A stretch of DNA of 64,000 nucleotides, from the NCBI GenBank assembly GCA_964571135.1, contig CAZMZW010000003.1, positions 1-64,000 of the forward strand. The letters run 5' to 3'. The stretch's first letter is position 1, and each line of letters starts with the position of its first letter. This document shows, piece after piece, positions 8,427 through 17,185 of this stretch. A model generated the notes under the pieces. That model saw only the letters and a program-made list of their open reading frames with translations, searched no databases and was not told the DNA's origin. A program made the translations under genes and the position numbers. This DNA is from CAZMZW01 sp964571135. Its GTDB lineage: Bacteria > Chloroflexota > Anaerolineae > Anaerolineales > Anaerolineaceae.

Positions 8427-9440
8427 ATGGAAAAAGAACTTAATTCAACTTCAATAAAACCACCAAGCATAATTCCCGCCTTTGTGGCGGGTTTTAATGC
8501 CATCGCTAATCATATTTACCTGATTGTCTTTCCTGTACTCTTGGATATTTTTCTCTGGTTCGGTCCGTTGGTCAGGGTAAAAAACCTGGTTCAACCAGTT
8601 TTTGATAATACCATCAAGCAAATGGCCGGCGTTTACCCTGCGGATACCCTGGCGTTGATGCAAACCAGCAAAGATGCAATCATGCAGTTCTTTGGACAAT
8701 TCAATCTTTCTTTCTTTTTAAGAGCTTATCCTGTGGGGGTGCCCAGCCTATTGGTTGGTACTGCTCCTTTGGATAATCCCCTCGGTAAAATAATGATAAA
8801 AGAATTAGCATCCAACACGGATGCTGCCTTTGTAGTGATCATTTGTTTATTTGTTGGGATACTTTTTGGTGCGGTTTTGTTTAGTTTGATCGCCCGGATG
8901 GTTGGCAGTCAGAAGGAATCGTTGAATCTAAACAAGTTGATCGATCAGGGAAAAAATACATTGATTTTCTTTGTATTAATGGTTGTCCTGGGTATTGGTA
9001 TCGGTTTACCGAGCTTGTTCATCTTATCCGCAATTGTCGTCTTTCTACCTGGCCTGGGTTCCATACCCTTTATGATCCTGGGCATTGTTCTTGTATGGAT
9101 GCTGCTGCCGTTTTCTTTTTCTGCACATGGCATTTTCTCAGGTCAGACGAATGTTTTTTCTTCGATTGGCACCAGTATTCGCCTGGTGCGCAAATATCTT
9201 CCTGGAACCGGATTATTCTTTTTGCTCGCGATCCTGCTCAGCCAGGGATTGGATATGCTCTGGGCAACTCCCGCTTCAAGTGACTGGTTGGGTCTGGTGG
9301 GGATCCTTGGGCACGGGTTCATTTCCTGTGGTGTGCTGGCTGCGAGCTTTGTATATTATTCCAGAGGGGTGGAATATATGCAGGAAAAGATCCGCCGGGA
9401 TACAGCAAAAACGGATATGCCTGTCCGTGGCGGCAATTAA
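8427..9440 (+). CDS. Integral membrane protein of unknown function
   Basis: 337 residues. Hydrophobic segments lie at about 28-48, 132-155, 175-235 (two or three spans), 255-275 and 284-307, with a soluble loop at about 50-130. No motif that I recognise. The ATG at 8427 lacks a Shine-Dalgarno sequence and sits close behind a TGGTAAAAT box, suggesting a leaderless message. gyrB begins 29 bases after its stop with its own strong ribosome site, so the two may be cotranscribed. No function is proposed. Confidence 0.65.
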   Translation: MEKELNSTSIKPPSIIPAFVAGFNAIANHIYLIVFPVLLDIFLWFGPLVRVKNLVQPVFDNTIKQMAGVYPADTLALMQTSKDAIMQFFGQFNLSFFLRAYPVGVPSLLVGTAPLDNPLGKIMIKELASNTDAAFVVIICLFVGILFGAVLFSLIARMVGSQKESLNLNKLIDQGKNTLIFFVLMVVLGIGIGLPSLFILSAIVVFLPGLGSIPFMILGIVLVWMLLPFSFSAHGIFSGQTNVFSSIGTSIRLVRKYLPGTGLFFLLAILLSQGLDMLWATPASSDWLGLVGILGHGFISCGVLAASFVYYSRGVEYMQEKIRRDTAKTDMPVRGGN

Positions 9441-9469
9441 TTCTTTCATTGATAATCGCTGGAGGTTGA

Positions 9470-11407
9470 GTGGCGGATTCCACCATTAAAGTAAGCTCCT
9501 ACGGAGCAAAAGATATTCAGGTGCTGGAAGGGCTGGAAGCTGTCCGCCGGCGGCCTGGAATGTATGTGGGTGGGACTGACCAGAAAGCCCTTCACCATCT
9601 GGTTTATGAAGTGGTGGATAACTCCATTGATGAAGCCCTCAACGGACCCTGTAACCGAATCAGTATCACCATTCACGCCGATCAAAGTGTAACGGTGGAG
9701 GATAATGGCCGCGGAATTCCCGTGGATATCCATCCGGAAAAGAAAGTCTCGGCGCTCGAAGTTGTCATGACCATCCTGCATGCCGGCGGTAAGTTTGGAG
9801 GCGGGAGTTACAAGGTTTCCGGCGGTCTGCACGGTGTGGGTGTTTCGGCAGTCAATGCGCTCTCTGAATATTGCGAGGTGCGTGTTAAACGTAATGGAAA
9901 ATTGTATTTCCAGCGCTATGAGCGCGGAATTCCTCTCGCGGACGTTAAAGTGATTGGAAAATCCGATCCAGAAGAAACCGGCACCATAACCACATTCCTG
10001 TTTGATAAAGAAATATTCAAAGGCGATCTAAGTTATCGCTTTGATACATTGTGCCAGCGCTTTCGCGAGATGGCATTTGTCACCCGGAAAGTGGAAATCC
10101 GCTTTTTAGATGAGCGTGAGGACCCCGCCAATCGGATGACCTTTTTCTTTGAAGGCGGGATTAAATCCTTCGTGCGCTATCTGAATCGCAACCGTGAAGT
10201 CATGCATCCTGTTTTCTATGTTGAAAAAGAAGTGGAAGGGGTGGATGTCGAAGCGGCTCTGCAATATACCGATGCTTATGCGGAATCAGTTTATTGTTTT
10301 GCGAACACCATCAATACCATTGATGGCGGGACACATCTAACCGGTTTTCGGGCTGCCACAACCCGCGTGATAAATGATTATGCCCGCCGCAACAGCCTGA
10401 TCAAGGACAGCGACAGTAATTTTACCGGTGACGATACCCGCGAAGGGATGACCGCCGTTATCAGCATTAAGCACCCTGACCCGCAATTTGAAAGCCAGAC
10501 CAAAGTCAAATTAATGAATGCTGAAGTTCAGATGATGGTGCAGCAGATCGTGGGTGAGGCCTATAACGAATTTTTGGAAGAGAACCCCACTGCAGCGCGT
10601 AATATCATCCGCAAGTGCCTCACTTCTGCCCGGGCAAGGGATGCCGCACGAAAAGCGCGCGATCTGGTTATCCGAAAATCTGCATTGGAAAGCATGACCC
10701 TTCCAGGAAAACTGGCGGACTGCTCTGAACGAGACTCGGAAAAAACCGAGTTGTACATTGTGGAGGGTGATAGCGCTGGTGGTTCAGCCAAGCAAGGGCG
10801 TGACCGGCATTTCCAGGCCATTCTGCCTTTACGCGGCAAGATCCTAAATACCGAACGAGCCCGTCTTGATAAGATATTGGGAAATAATGAGGTCAAAGCC
10901 TTGATCTCAGCGCTGGGAACCAGTATAGGCGATAATTTCAGCCTGGATTCGCTTCGCTATGGACGGATCATTATCATGACCGATGCGGATGTGGATGGCA
11001 GTCATATCCGCACCCTTCTGTTGACTTTCTTCTTCCGCTATATGCAATCCCTGATCGAAGAGGGACATCTTTACATCGCCCAGCCGCCACTTTATCTGGT
11101 AACGAGCAAAAAAGAAAAAAAGTATGCCTACAGCGATGATGAGATGAGCAGAACAGTCAAGGAATTAAGCGGCAATGGCAAGGGTGATAAAACCACCATC
11201 CAGCGATATAAAGGTTTGGGCGAAATGAATCCTGAGCAGCTTTGGGATACCACGATGAACCCGGAAAACCGCACTTTGCTGCAAGTGACGATCGAAGACG
11301 CCGCCAATGCTGACCGTACCTTTGATATGCTGATGGGCTCAGCAGTACCTCCCAGAAAACGTTTTATCCAGACTCACGCGAAAAACGTAAGAAACCTGGA
11401 TGTATAA
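9470..11407 (+). CDS. gyrB: DNA gyrase subunit B
   Basis: 645 residues of a type IIA topoisomerase ATPase subunit. The GHKL ATPase (about 1-220) shows VRRRPGMYVG, EVVDNSIDEA, VEDNGRGIP and the GGLHGVG lid. The transducer follows. The TOPRIM domain has EGDSAGGSAKQGRDR near 430 and DADVDGSHIRTLLL near 505. The tail has QRYKGLGEMNPEQLW. ATP binding and hydrolysis drive negative supercoiling together with GyrA, which is not in this window. ParE is the alternative; the length and the tail motif fit GyrB better. The start is GTG at 9470, decided by GGAGGTTGA immediately upstream. A hairpin follows the stop. Confidence 0.93.
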   Translation: MADSTIKVSSYGAKDIQVLEGLEAVRRRPGMYVGGTDQKALHHLVYEVVDNSIDEALNGPCNRISITIHADQSVTVEDNGRGIPVDIHPEKKVSALEVVMTILHAGGKFGGGSYKVSGGLHGVGVSAVNALSEYCEVRVKRNGKLYFQRYERGIPLADVKVIGKSDPEETGTITTFLFDKEIFKGDLSYRFDTLCQRFREMAFVTRKVEIRFLDEREDPANRMTFFFEGGIKSFVRYLNRNREVMHPVFYVEKEVEGVDVEAALQYTDAYAESVYCFANTINTIDGGTHLTGFRAATTRVINDYARRNSLIKDSDSNFTGDDTREGMTAVISIKHPDPQFESQTKVKLMNAEVQMMVQQIVGEAYNEFLEENPTAARNIIRKCLTSARARDAARKARDLVIRKSALESMTLPGKLADCSERDSEKTELYIVEGDSAGGSAKQGRDRHFQAILPLRGKILNTERARLDKILGNNEVKALISALGTSIGDNFSLDSLRYGRIIIMTDADVDGSHIRTLLLTFFFRYMQSLIEEGHLYIAQPPLYLVTSKKEKKYAYSDDEMSRTVKELSGNGKGDKTTIQRYKGLGEMNPEQLWDTTMNPENRTLLQVTIEDAANADRTFDMLMGSAVPPRKRFIQTHAKNVRNLDV

Positions 11408-11412
11408 AAAAT

Positions 11413-11437
11413 AATCCCTCATTGATGATGAGGGATT
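11413..11437 (+). terminator. Hairpin terminator after gyrB
   Basis: AATCCCTCAT pairs with ATGAGGGATT around a five-base loop, beginning six bases after the gyrB stop. The trailing T run is short, so termination may be partial. A second, stronger hairpin follows. Confidence 0.6.
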
Positions 11438-11452
11438 TAAAGAGATTGTTAT

Positions 11453-11480
11453 TCAGGGACATGGAGAACCATGTCCCTGA
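11453..11480. terminator. Bidirectional hairpin between convergent gyrB and htrA
   Basis: A perfect 12-bp stem, TCAGGGACATGG with CCATGTCCCTGA, and an AGAA loop. It is followed by TTTATT on the plus strand and by ATAACAAT on the minus strand. It sits 13 bases beyond the stop of the minus-strand htrA gene and probably serves both genes. Confidence 0.65.
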
Positions 11481-11493
11481 TTTATTAAATTGA

Positions 11494-13095
11494 TTACGAA
11501 TTTGGGACAGCTTCCAAGGTCACATCCACAATTTGGGTTTTATTGCCACGGATGATCTCCAGTTTGATTTTGGTTCCAGGTTCACCAGCAGTGAGCATGG
11601 ATCTCAATTGACCAAACGTGGTGATGGCGATATTATCCAGTTTGGTAATGATGTCCCCCCCGATCATTATTTCCTGGCCATTCAATGTTAAGGGAGTGGA
11701 ACCGCCTTTCAATCCGGCTTTATCTGCAGGGCTGTCTTTGGTAACCTCAACGACCAGGACACCTTGAGTCGTGTCCATACTGAGTGACATGGCTAATGCA
11801 ATTTCACTGGTCATGGTCTGACCAACGATGCCCAACCAGCTCTTGCCGTTGATCTTGCCGGGTGCTGCCGTTGGAACTGGAGTTGCTTTCGGTGTGGCAG
11901 GGCGTGTCTGAAGCGTGGCGATTAACTGCAATTCCTTGCCATCCCGTAATACCGTCACCTGGATTGTTTTACCAACCTCACCAAAACGCGCCAGGTAAGC
12001 TGCCAGGTCTTCAAATTCATTAATTGGCTGACCTTCGACTTTCGTAATAATGTCTCCGCCAATTTCAGTGGTTGTGCCGTAAATAGTGGCTTCATTATTA
12101 CTGCCAAGGATGCCGGCTTTCTCTGCCGGACCACTTACCTGCACTTTGATCACCAGGGCACCGCGTTGATCGGGATTAATGTTCATCGCTTTGGCCAACT
12201 CGGCAGTCATGGAGCGGCCGGTGATGCCCAACCAGGCATGCTGATAACTGCCTTTTGAGATCAGGGCAGGTACCACTTTCTGGACGATAACGGAAGGAAC
12301 CACATACCCAATGCCAGCGTTCCCGCGCACGGGGGATTCAATGGCAGTGGTTACGCCGATCAATTTGCCGGAGATATCCACTAAAACGCCACCAGAGTTG
12401 CCCGGGTTGATGGGCGCATCAGTTTGAATGACGTCCGGGATCGTGTAGGATCCACCACCATCAATTGTGGAATCAACCGGAAGGGAGCGTCCCAACCCGC
12501 TGATAATACCCACGGTCATGGTTCCCTGCAGTCCAAACGGCTGCCCAATGGCGATTGCGATCTGCCCAATTTTTACCTGAGTGGAATCGGTCAATTGAAC
12601 CGGGATTAATTTCGTGGTTGGTTCCACTTTGATCACTGCCAGGTCGCTGGCTAAATCTGCACCCACCAGGGTGGCTGTTTTACTGGTCCCATCAGAAAAA
12701 GTGACCATAATGGTTTCGGCACCCTCCACCACATGATTATTGGTGACGATATTACCAGTTGTATCCCAGACGAATCCAGATCCTAATGCGCTTGGCTGAC
12801 CCTCGGGCGCGTTTTGATCTGGCGCACCAAACGGATTGGCCGGGTTGGTGGTGACAGTGGTTTGAGCTTTCTGAGTAACCATGATGTTGACAACCGATGG
12901 CAAAACGGCTTGATAAACCTTCTCATAGGCTTGCTGTAAACTTTCCAATGACGGACTTTCCAAAGCTGGAACAGAAACCGCGGGTGCATTCGTTTGCACC
13001 TGGGCAGCTGGCGCAGTTGTTGTTGCAGTGCTGCATGCGGTCAGCGCTGCCAGCAAAAGGAAAGTGATGGGGAACATTAAAATCTTGTTTTTCAT
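11494..13095 (-). CDS. htrA: HtrA/Deg-family serine protease lipoprotein with two PDZ domains
   Basis: 533 residues. The N-terminal signal peptide ends in a lipobox (LTAC, Cys21), so the mature protein is probably lipid-anchored outside the membrane. A Thr/Ala-rich spacer leads to a trypsin-like domain with the full triad: His121 in NNHVVEG, Asp151 in ASDLAVIKV and Ser234 in PGNSGG. Two PDZ domains follow at about 285-385 and 415-530, joined by a Pro/Thr/Ala linker. It is an envelope quality-control protease that recognises unfolded proteins. The ATG follows AGGAG at a good spacing. The upstream intergenic region is long (420 bp), so it probably has its own promoter. Confidence 0.93.
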   Translation of the reverse strand: MKNKILMFPITFLLLAALTACSTATTTAPAAQVQTNAPAVSVPALESPSLESLQQAYEKVYQAVLPSVVNIMVTQKAQTTVTTNPANPFGAPDQNAPEGQPSALGSGFVWDTTGNIVTNNHVVEGAETIMVTFSDGTSKTATLVGADLASDLAVIKVEPTTKLIPVQLTDSTQVKIGQIAIAIGQPFGLQGTMTVGIISGLGRSLPVDSTIDGGGSYTIPDVIQTDAPINPGNSGGVLVDISGKLIGVTTAIESPVRGNAGIGYVVPSVIVQKVVPALISKGSYQHAWLGITGRSMTAELAKAMNINPDQRGALVIKVQVSGPAEKAGILGSNNEATIYGTTTEIGGDIITKVEGQPINEFEDLAAYLARFGEVGKTIQVTVLRDGKELQLIATLQTRPATPKATPVPTAAPGKINGKSWLGIVGQTMTSEIALAMSLSMDTTQGVLVVEVTKDSPADKAGLKGGSTPLTLNGQEIMIGGDIITKLDNIAITTFGQLRSMLTAGEPGTKIKLEIIRGNKTQIVDVTLEAVPNS

Positions 13096-13515
13096 TTTTA
13101 CTCCTGATCAAAATTTGAAAATTAGTAGTTTATAAATTTTAATTTGGAGGGGGCAAATCCACACAAGGATCAGAGATTTGGTCCTTTAAAGGTTCATCAT
13201 CCAACCAATTCTTGTTTAACTTGCGATTCTTGTTCTTGATTCTTCTCTTCCTTATTACGGTTCAATTAATAACATCATATTATGAATTTATTGTTAATTA
13301 AGTGTTAGCGTTTTAATAAGTGTTTGTCAGATTTGCCTGATGGAAAAAATAGATGTTTCTCTCAGTAGCCCTTGAATAATTCTAATTTTGCTTCAAAAGA
13401 ACAGGGTTGGTTGGGTTTTCTTTCAAAACTGTAAAAAATCGAAGATATAGAACAAATGATATAATAACCAATTGCATGAGCAGAATTAGCTTATATGTTC
13501 TATTAAAGGTTTAAT
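13096..13515. other. AT-rich divergent intergenic region between htrA and uvrA
   Basis: 420 bases with no ORF that I would support. It holds the htrA ribosome site (AGGAG) at the left edge, a loose TTCTTG/ATTCTT-rich stretch around 13210-13250 and the uvrA -10 box near the right edge. Length and divergence suggest regulation of both genes. I see no tRNA, small structured RNA or operator that I can name. Confidence 0.5.
13460..13465 (+). promoter_or_regulatory. -10 box for uvrA
   Basis: A perfect TATAAT 51 bases before the uvrA ATG, giving a leader of about 45 bases. I do not see a good -35 at 16-18 bases upstream, nor a LexA-type operator that I can name with confidence. Confidence 0.45.
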
Positions 13516-16407
13516 ATGCCACAAAATATCATCCGCGTGGTAGGTGCACGCCAGAATAATCTTAAGAATATCAGTGTGGATATCCCGCGCGACAAACTGG
13601 TGGTCATTACCGGCTTATCCGGGTCGGGTAAAAGCTCACTTGCTTTTGATACGATCTTTGCAGAAGGCCAGCGCCGCTATGTGGAAAGCCTCTCGGCTTA
13701 TGCCCGCCAGTTCCTGGGACAGATGGAAAAACCGGATGTGGATTACATCGATGGTCTTTCCCCGGCTGTTTCCATTGATCAAAAAGCGACATCTCACAAC
13801 CCCCGTTCCACCGTTGGTACGGTGACTGAAATCTATGATTATCTGCGTTTATTGTTTGCGCGCATCGGTATTCCGCATTGCCCTGTGTGCGGGCGCGAAG
13901 TGGTCAAACAATCCGCCCAGGAGATCGTGGATAAGATCGCTTTATTGCCAGATGGCAGTAAGCTGCTCATTTTAGCGCCGGTCGTGCGCGGGCGTAAAGG
14001 CACTTATCAGGCTGTTTTTGATGAGGTGCGCAAAGCTGGATTTGTCCGCGCCCGGGTGGATGGCAAGGTATTCAATCTGGAAGAAGAGATCGAGCTGGAT
14101 CGTTACAAAATTCACAACATTGAAGCCGTGGTGGACCGGCTGGTCACCCAAAAAAATGAAAAAGAGGAAGAAAATAAATCCACCCTAACGCGGATGACGG
14201 ATTCCATTGAAACGGGTCTAAAAGTGGGCGAGGGTTATTTGATCGTTCAAAACCTGACCTCCAATGAAGACCTTTTTTTCTCAGAATTCCTGGCTTGTCC
14301 TGAACACGGCGTGAGTCTGCCCGAAATTGAACCGCGCAACTTTTCTTTTAATACCCCGCATGGTGCCTGTCCGGATTGCCAAGGGCTGGGGGTGCGGCAG
14401 GAAATTGATCCTGAACTGATCATACCGGACAAGGAAGTATCCTTCAACGAGGGCGCCATCGTCGCCATGGAGTGGAACGGCCCGCGCGAACAGGGGGGGT
14501 ATTACTGGCAGATGGTGGAGGCGGTGGCCAAGGAATATCACATTGACCTGGATAAACCAGTAGGTGAACTGTCTGAAGAAAAGATCAACCTCATTCTGTT
14601 TGGCACGGGCAGCCGCGAAGTGAACATGAGCTTTCATGGAAAGGACCGGCATACCGATATGCGCCTGGCATTTGAGGGAGTGATCCCAAATCTGATGCGG
14701 CGTTACAAGGAAACCCAGTCAGAATATATCCGCAGCCGGATCGCTGAGTTCATGTCTGACCGCCCCTGTCCGACCTGTAACGGCAATCGCCTTCGTCCTG
14801 AAGCAATGGCTGTGACGGTGGAGGGAGAAAACATTGTTGCAGTCACCCGCTGGCCGGTGGAAAGAACCCTGCAGTGGGTTGAAAAATTATTTGGTGAGCA
14901 GTCCCCCTTGAGTGGGAGGGATAAGGCAGTTTCTGACCGGATATTGAAAGAGATCCGTGCCCGCCTTGGGTTCCTGGTTAATGTGGGCCTGGATTATCTT
15001 ACTTTAAATCGTTCAGCGGCATCGTTATCAGGAGGTGAAGCCCAGCGCATCCGTCTTGCTACGCAGATCGGATCGCACTTGATGGGCGTTCTTTACGTAC
15101 TGGATGAACCCTCCATCGGTTTGCATGCCCGCGACAATGCCCGCTTGCTGACCACTCTTAAGGGTTTACGTGATCAAGGCAATACCGTTCTGGTTGTGGA
15201 ACATGATGAAGAAACCATCCGGGCTGCAGATTGGATCATTGACCTTGGTTTAGGCGCAGGTGAACACGGCGGTGAGGTTGTGGCAGCTGGAACCGTCAAA
15301 GATATTCTGAATCATCCCACTTCACTCACTGGTGCTTATATGTCGCGGCGGATGACTGTCCCGCTGCCGGAAAAACGGCGAGTGAGCAATGGTAAATGGC
15401 TTCAGATCGAAGGAGCACGTGCCAATAATCTAAAAAACCTTACCGTTAAGATCCCGCTGGGTCTATTTGTATGCATCACCGGGGTGTCCGGTTCAGGTAA
15501 ATCCACCTTGATGGTGGATGTGCTTTACAACGTCCTGGCACATGAACTGAACCGTGCCCATACCAACCCGGGTGAGCATGACCGCATTCAAGGGATGCAG
15601 TATTTGGATAAAGTCATCAACATTGACCAGTCCCCCATCGGGCGGACACCGCGGTCCAACCCGGGTACCTATACGGGCGTATTTGATGAAGTGCGCAAAT
15701 TATTTGCTGAACTTCCGGAAAGTAAAATACGCGGATATAAGTCGGGACGTTTCTCCTTTAATGTGCATGGGGGACGGTGCGAAGCCTGCCAGGGGCATGG
15801 GCAGCTGCGCATTGAAATGCAGTTCCTGCCGGATGTATACGTACCCTGCGATGTGTGCCATGGTTCCCGTTTTAACCGTGAGACTTTGCAAGTCCATTTC
15901 AAGGGCAAGTCCATTGCTGATGTGATGGCTCTAACCATCGATTCTGCTGTTGAATTCTTTGCTGCCATTCCCCGGATTGTTACCAAACTTCAGACCCTCC
16001 AGGATGTGGGGTTGGGTTATGTCCGCGTCGGCCAATCGGCCACCACATTATCCGGCGGTGAAGCCCAGCGGGTGAAACTTTCCCGCGAACTCTCCAAGCG
16101 TGCCACAGGGCGCACATTATACGTATTGGATGAACCCTCGGTCGGTCTGCATGCTGCGGATGTGCATAAATTAATTGAAGTCCTGCAACGCCTGGTGGAT
16201 GCCGGAAATTCAGTACTGATCATTGAACATAACCTGGATATCATCAAAGTGGCGGATTACCTGATTGACCTGGGTCCTGAAGGCGGCGATAAAGGCGGTG
16301 AGCTGATCGCGGAAGGCACACCGGAAGATATTTGCGCAGTCAAGCGTTCATATACCGGGCAGGTGTTGAAAAAATATTTCAAGGATTATTATCAGAAGAC
16401 GATCTAA
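13516..16407 (+). CDS. uvrA: UvrABC excinuclease subunit A
   Basis: 963 residues, full UvrA length. It has two ABC ATPase modules with Walker A GLSGSGKSS near 35 and GVSGSGKST near 655, two signature motifs (LSGGEAQRIRLA and LSGGEAQRVKLS), a zinc module CPVCGRE near 121, and the C-terminal zinc finger from CEACQGHG to CDVC near 755-780. It is the damage-recognition ATPase of nucleotide excision repair, loading UvrB. No uvrB or uvrC is in the window. It is transcribed from the AT-rich region shared with htrA. The end is followed by an AT-rich island. Confidence 0.97.
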   Translation: MPQNIIRVVGARQNNLKNISVDIPRDKLVVITGLSGSGKSSLAFDTIFAEGQRRYVESLSAYARQFLGQMEKPDVDYIDGLSPAVSIDQKATSHNPRSTVGTVTEIYDYLRLLFARIGIPHCPVCGREVVKQSAQEIVDKIALLPDGSKLLILAPVVRGRKGTYQAVFDEVRKAGFVRARVDGKVFNLEEEIELDRYKIHNIEAVVDRLVTQKNEKEEENKSTLTRMTDSIETGLKVGEGYLIVQNLTSNEDLFFSEFLACPEHGVSLPEIEPRNFSFNTPHGACPDCQGLGVRQEIDPELIIPDKEVSFNEGAIVAMEWNGPREQGGYYWQMVEAVAKEYHIDLDKPVGELSEEKINLILFGTGSREVNMSFHGKDRHTDMRLAFEGVIPNLMRRYKETQSEYIRSRIAEFMSDRPCPTCNGNRLRPEAMAVTVEGENIVAVTRWPVERTLQWVEKLFGEQSPLSGRDKAVSDRILKEIRARLGFLVNVGLDYLTLNRSAASLSGGEAQRIRLATQIGSHLMGVLYVLDEPSIGLHARDNARLLTTLKGLRDQGNTVLVVEHDEETIRAADWIIDLGLGAGEHGGEVVAAGTVKDILNHPTSLTGAYMSRRMTVPLPEKRRVSNGKWLQIEGARANNLKNLTVKIPLGLFVCITGVSGSGKSTLMVDVLYNVLAHELNRAHTNPGEHDRIQGMQYLDKVINIDQSPIGRTPRSNPGTYTGVFDEVRKLFAELPESKIRGYKSGRFSFNVHGGRCEACQGHGQLRIEMQFLPDVYVPCDVCHGSRFNRETLQVHFKGKSIADVMALTIDSAVEFFAAIPRIVTKLQTLQDVGLGYVRVGQSATTLSGGEAQRVKLSRELSKRATGRTLYVLDEPSVGLHAADVHKLIEVLQRLVDAGNSVLIIEHNLDIIKVADYLIDLGPEGGDKGGELIAEGTPEDICAVKRSYTGQVLKKYFKDYYQKTI

Positions 16408-16540
16408 TTAAAAAAAATAGACGGATAAATATATAAAAAAATGAGTATCCCATAATAGTAGAGGTATATAAATGTAAATTTATAGTCATAGAAAACAAAA
16501 AATTAACCCCAAAATCACATATATATAAAAATAAACACAA

Positions 16541-16657
16541 ATGGAATTCAAAGAAAAATTTCCCAATGACGAGATCTGTCTTGAAAGTCTGAAAAATTTT
16601 CTTTGGTCGAGTATTACCTACAGATTCATTAACTGTCTCAATTTTTGTTCTAATTGA
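16541..16657 (+). pseudogene. 5' stump of an IS1595-like transposase gene
   Basis: An ATG opens a 38-codon frame whose first 22 residues (MEFKEKFPNDEIC, then LESLKNFLW) look like the start of IS1595-family transposases, which typically begin with a short helix containing FPTEEAC...YL...RWP ahead of a zinc ribbon. Similarity stops after the Trp, and the frame runs into the toxin gene's 3' end before a stop. The zinc ribbon and the catalytic domain are missing. It lies in very AT-rich DNA between uvrA and the toxin operon. I see no matching right end. The family match is from memory of the N-terminal pattern, so confidence is moderate. Confidence 0.5.
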
Positions 16658-16965
16658 TGCATGTATTCAGGTTCTAGGCTTCCAATTACTTCAATTACAC
16701 GTCTTTTATCATAAGAAAGAACTTGAAAGGCTAATAATACCGATTTTGTGGTTAAACCATTTTGGGTCGATGGATTCACCTCTAGAGTATATGGAAACCT
16801 ATTTTTATTAATTTTTCCCGTAGAGGGAACGACAGTAATCATTGGGTTATTCGGATCATCATCAGCTAGCGAAACCACAATTACAGGTCGTATTCCTGCT
16901 TGCTCATGACCACCTCCCCCGGGAGGAGTGCCTAAATCTAAACGAATAACATCTCCCCTTCGCAT
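16618..16965 (-). CDS. PemK/MazF-family endoribonuclease toxin
   Basis: 115 residues of the MazF/PemK SH3-like barrel. Family marks are the start MRRGDVIRLDLGTPPGGGG, the strand IRPVIVVSLAD, VVPSTGKI in the core and a C-terminal helix after SYDKRRVIEVIGSL. Such toxins cleave mRNA at short motifs and are held off by a small acidic antitoxin. It starts four bases after the stop of the 71-aa gene, the usual tight antitoxin-toxin spacing, and it is third in the operon after the Ntn hydrolase. The GGGGHEQ insertion in the loop before RPV is longer than in textbook members. Codon use is A/T-rich relative to uvrA and the sugar dehydrogenase. Confidence 0.85.
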   Translation of the reverse strand: MRRGDVIRLDLGTPPGGGGHEQAGIRPVIVVSLADDDPNNPMITVVPSTGKINKNRFPYTLEVNPSTQNGLTTKSVLLAFQVLSYDKRRVIEVIGSLEPEYMHQLEQKLRQLMNL

Positions 16966-16969
16966 TAAT

Positions 16970-17185
16970 TCAATCCATTTTCTCGAAGTTCAAGAAGTCA
17001 TAAATTGCAGTGTCTTCCATTTCATGCATATTGGAGTCTATGGCGTCAACATTAAAGAGCATATCCTCCAAAGTTCCTGCTTCGATTGTTACGGTCTCTA
17101 TTTGATAATCCGTTAAGGAAGATAGTTTTATTCTCTTTTTAGTTACTGGTCTATCTTTAGACGTAATGGTAATTGTATTAAACAT
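16970..17185 (-). CDS. Putative antitoxin for the PemK-like toxin
   Basis: 71 residues with no DNA-binding fold that I recognise (no clear AbrB or RHH signature). The N-terminal half is basic and beta-like (ITITSKDRPVTKKRIKLS); the C-terminal half is acidic (DAIDSNMHEMEDTAIYDF), as expected of a toxin-wrapping tail. Its ATG overlaps the stop region of the Ntn hydrolase gene by 8 bases, preceded by GAGGAG, and its stop lies four bases before the toxin start. Identification as antitoxin rests on position, size and charge only. Confidence 0.65.
   Translation of the reverse strand: MFNTITITSKDRPVTKKRIKLSSLTDYQIETVTIEAGTLEDMLFNVDAIDSNMHEMEDTAIYDFLNFEKMD

Noticed and set aside
8306..11480. Replication origin near gyrB
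   Set aside because: No dnaA, dnaN or recF gene and no cluster of DnaA boxes is visible; gyrB alone does not mark an origin.
13200..13260. TTCTTG/ATTCTT repeats as a CRISPR-like or iteron array
   Set aside because: The units are short, irregular and without spacers of constant length.
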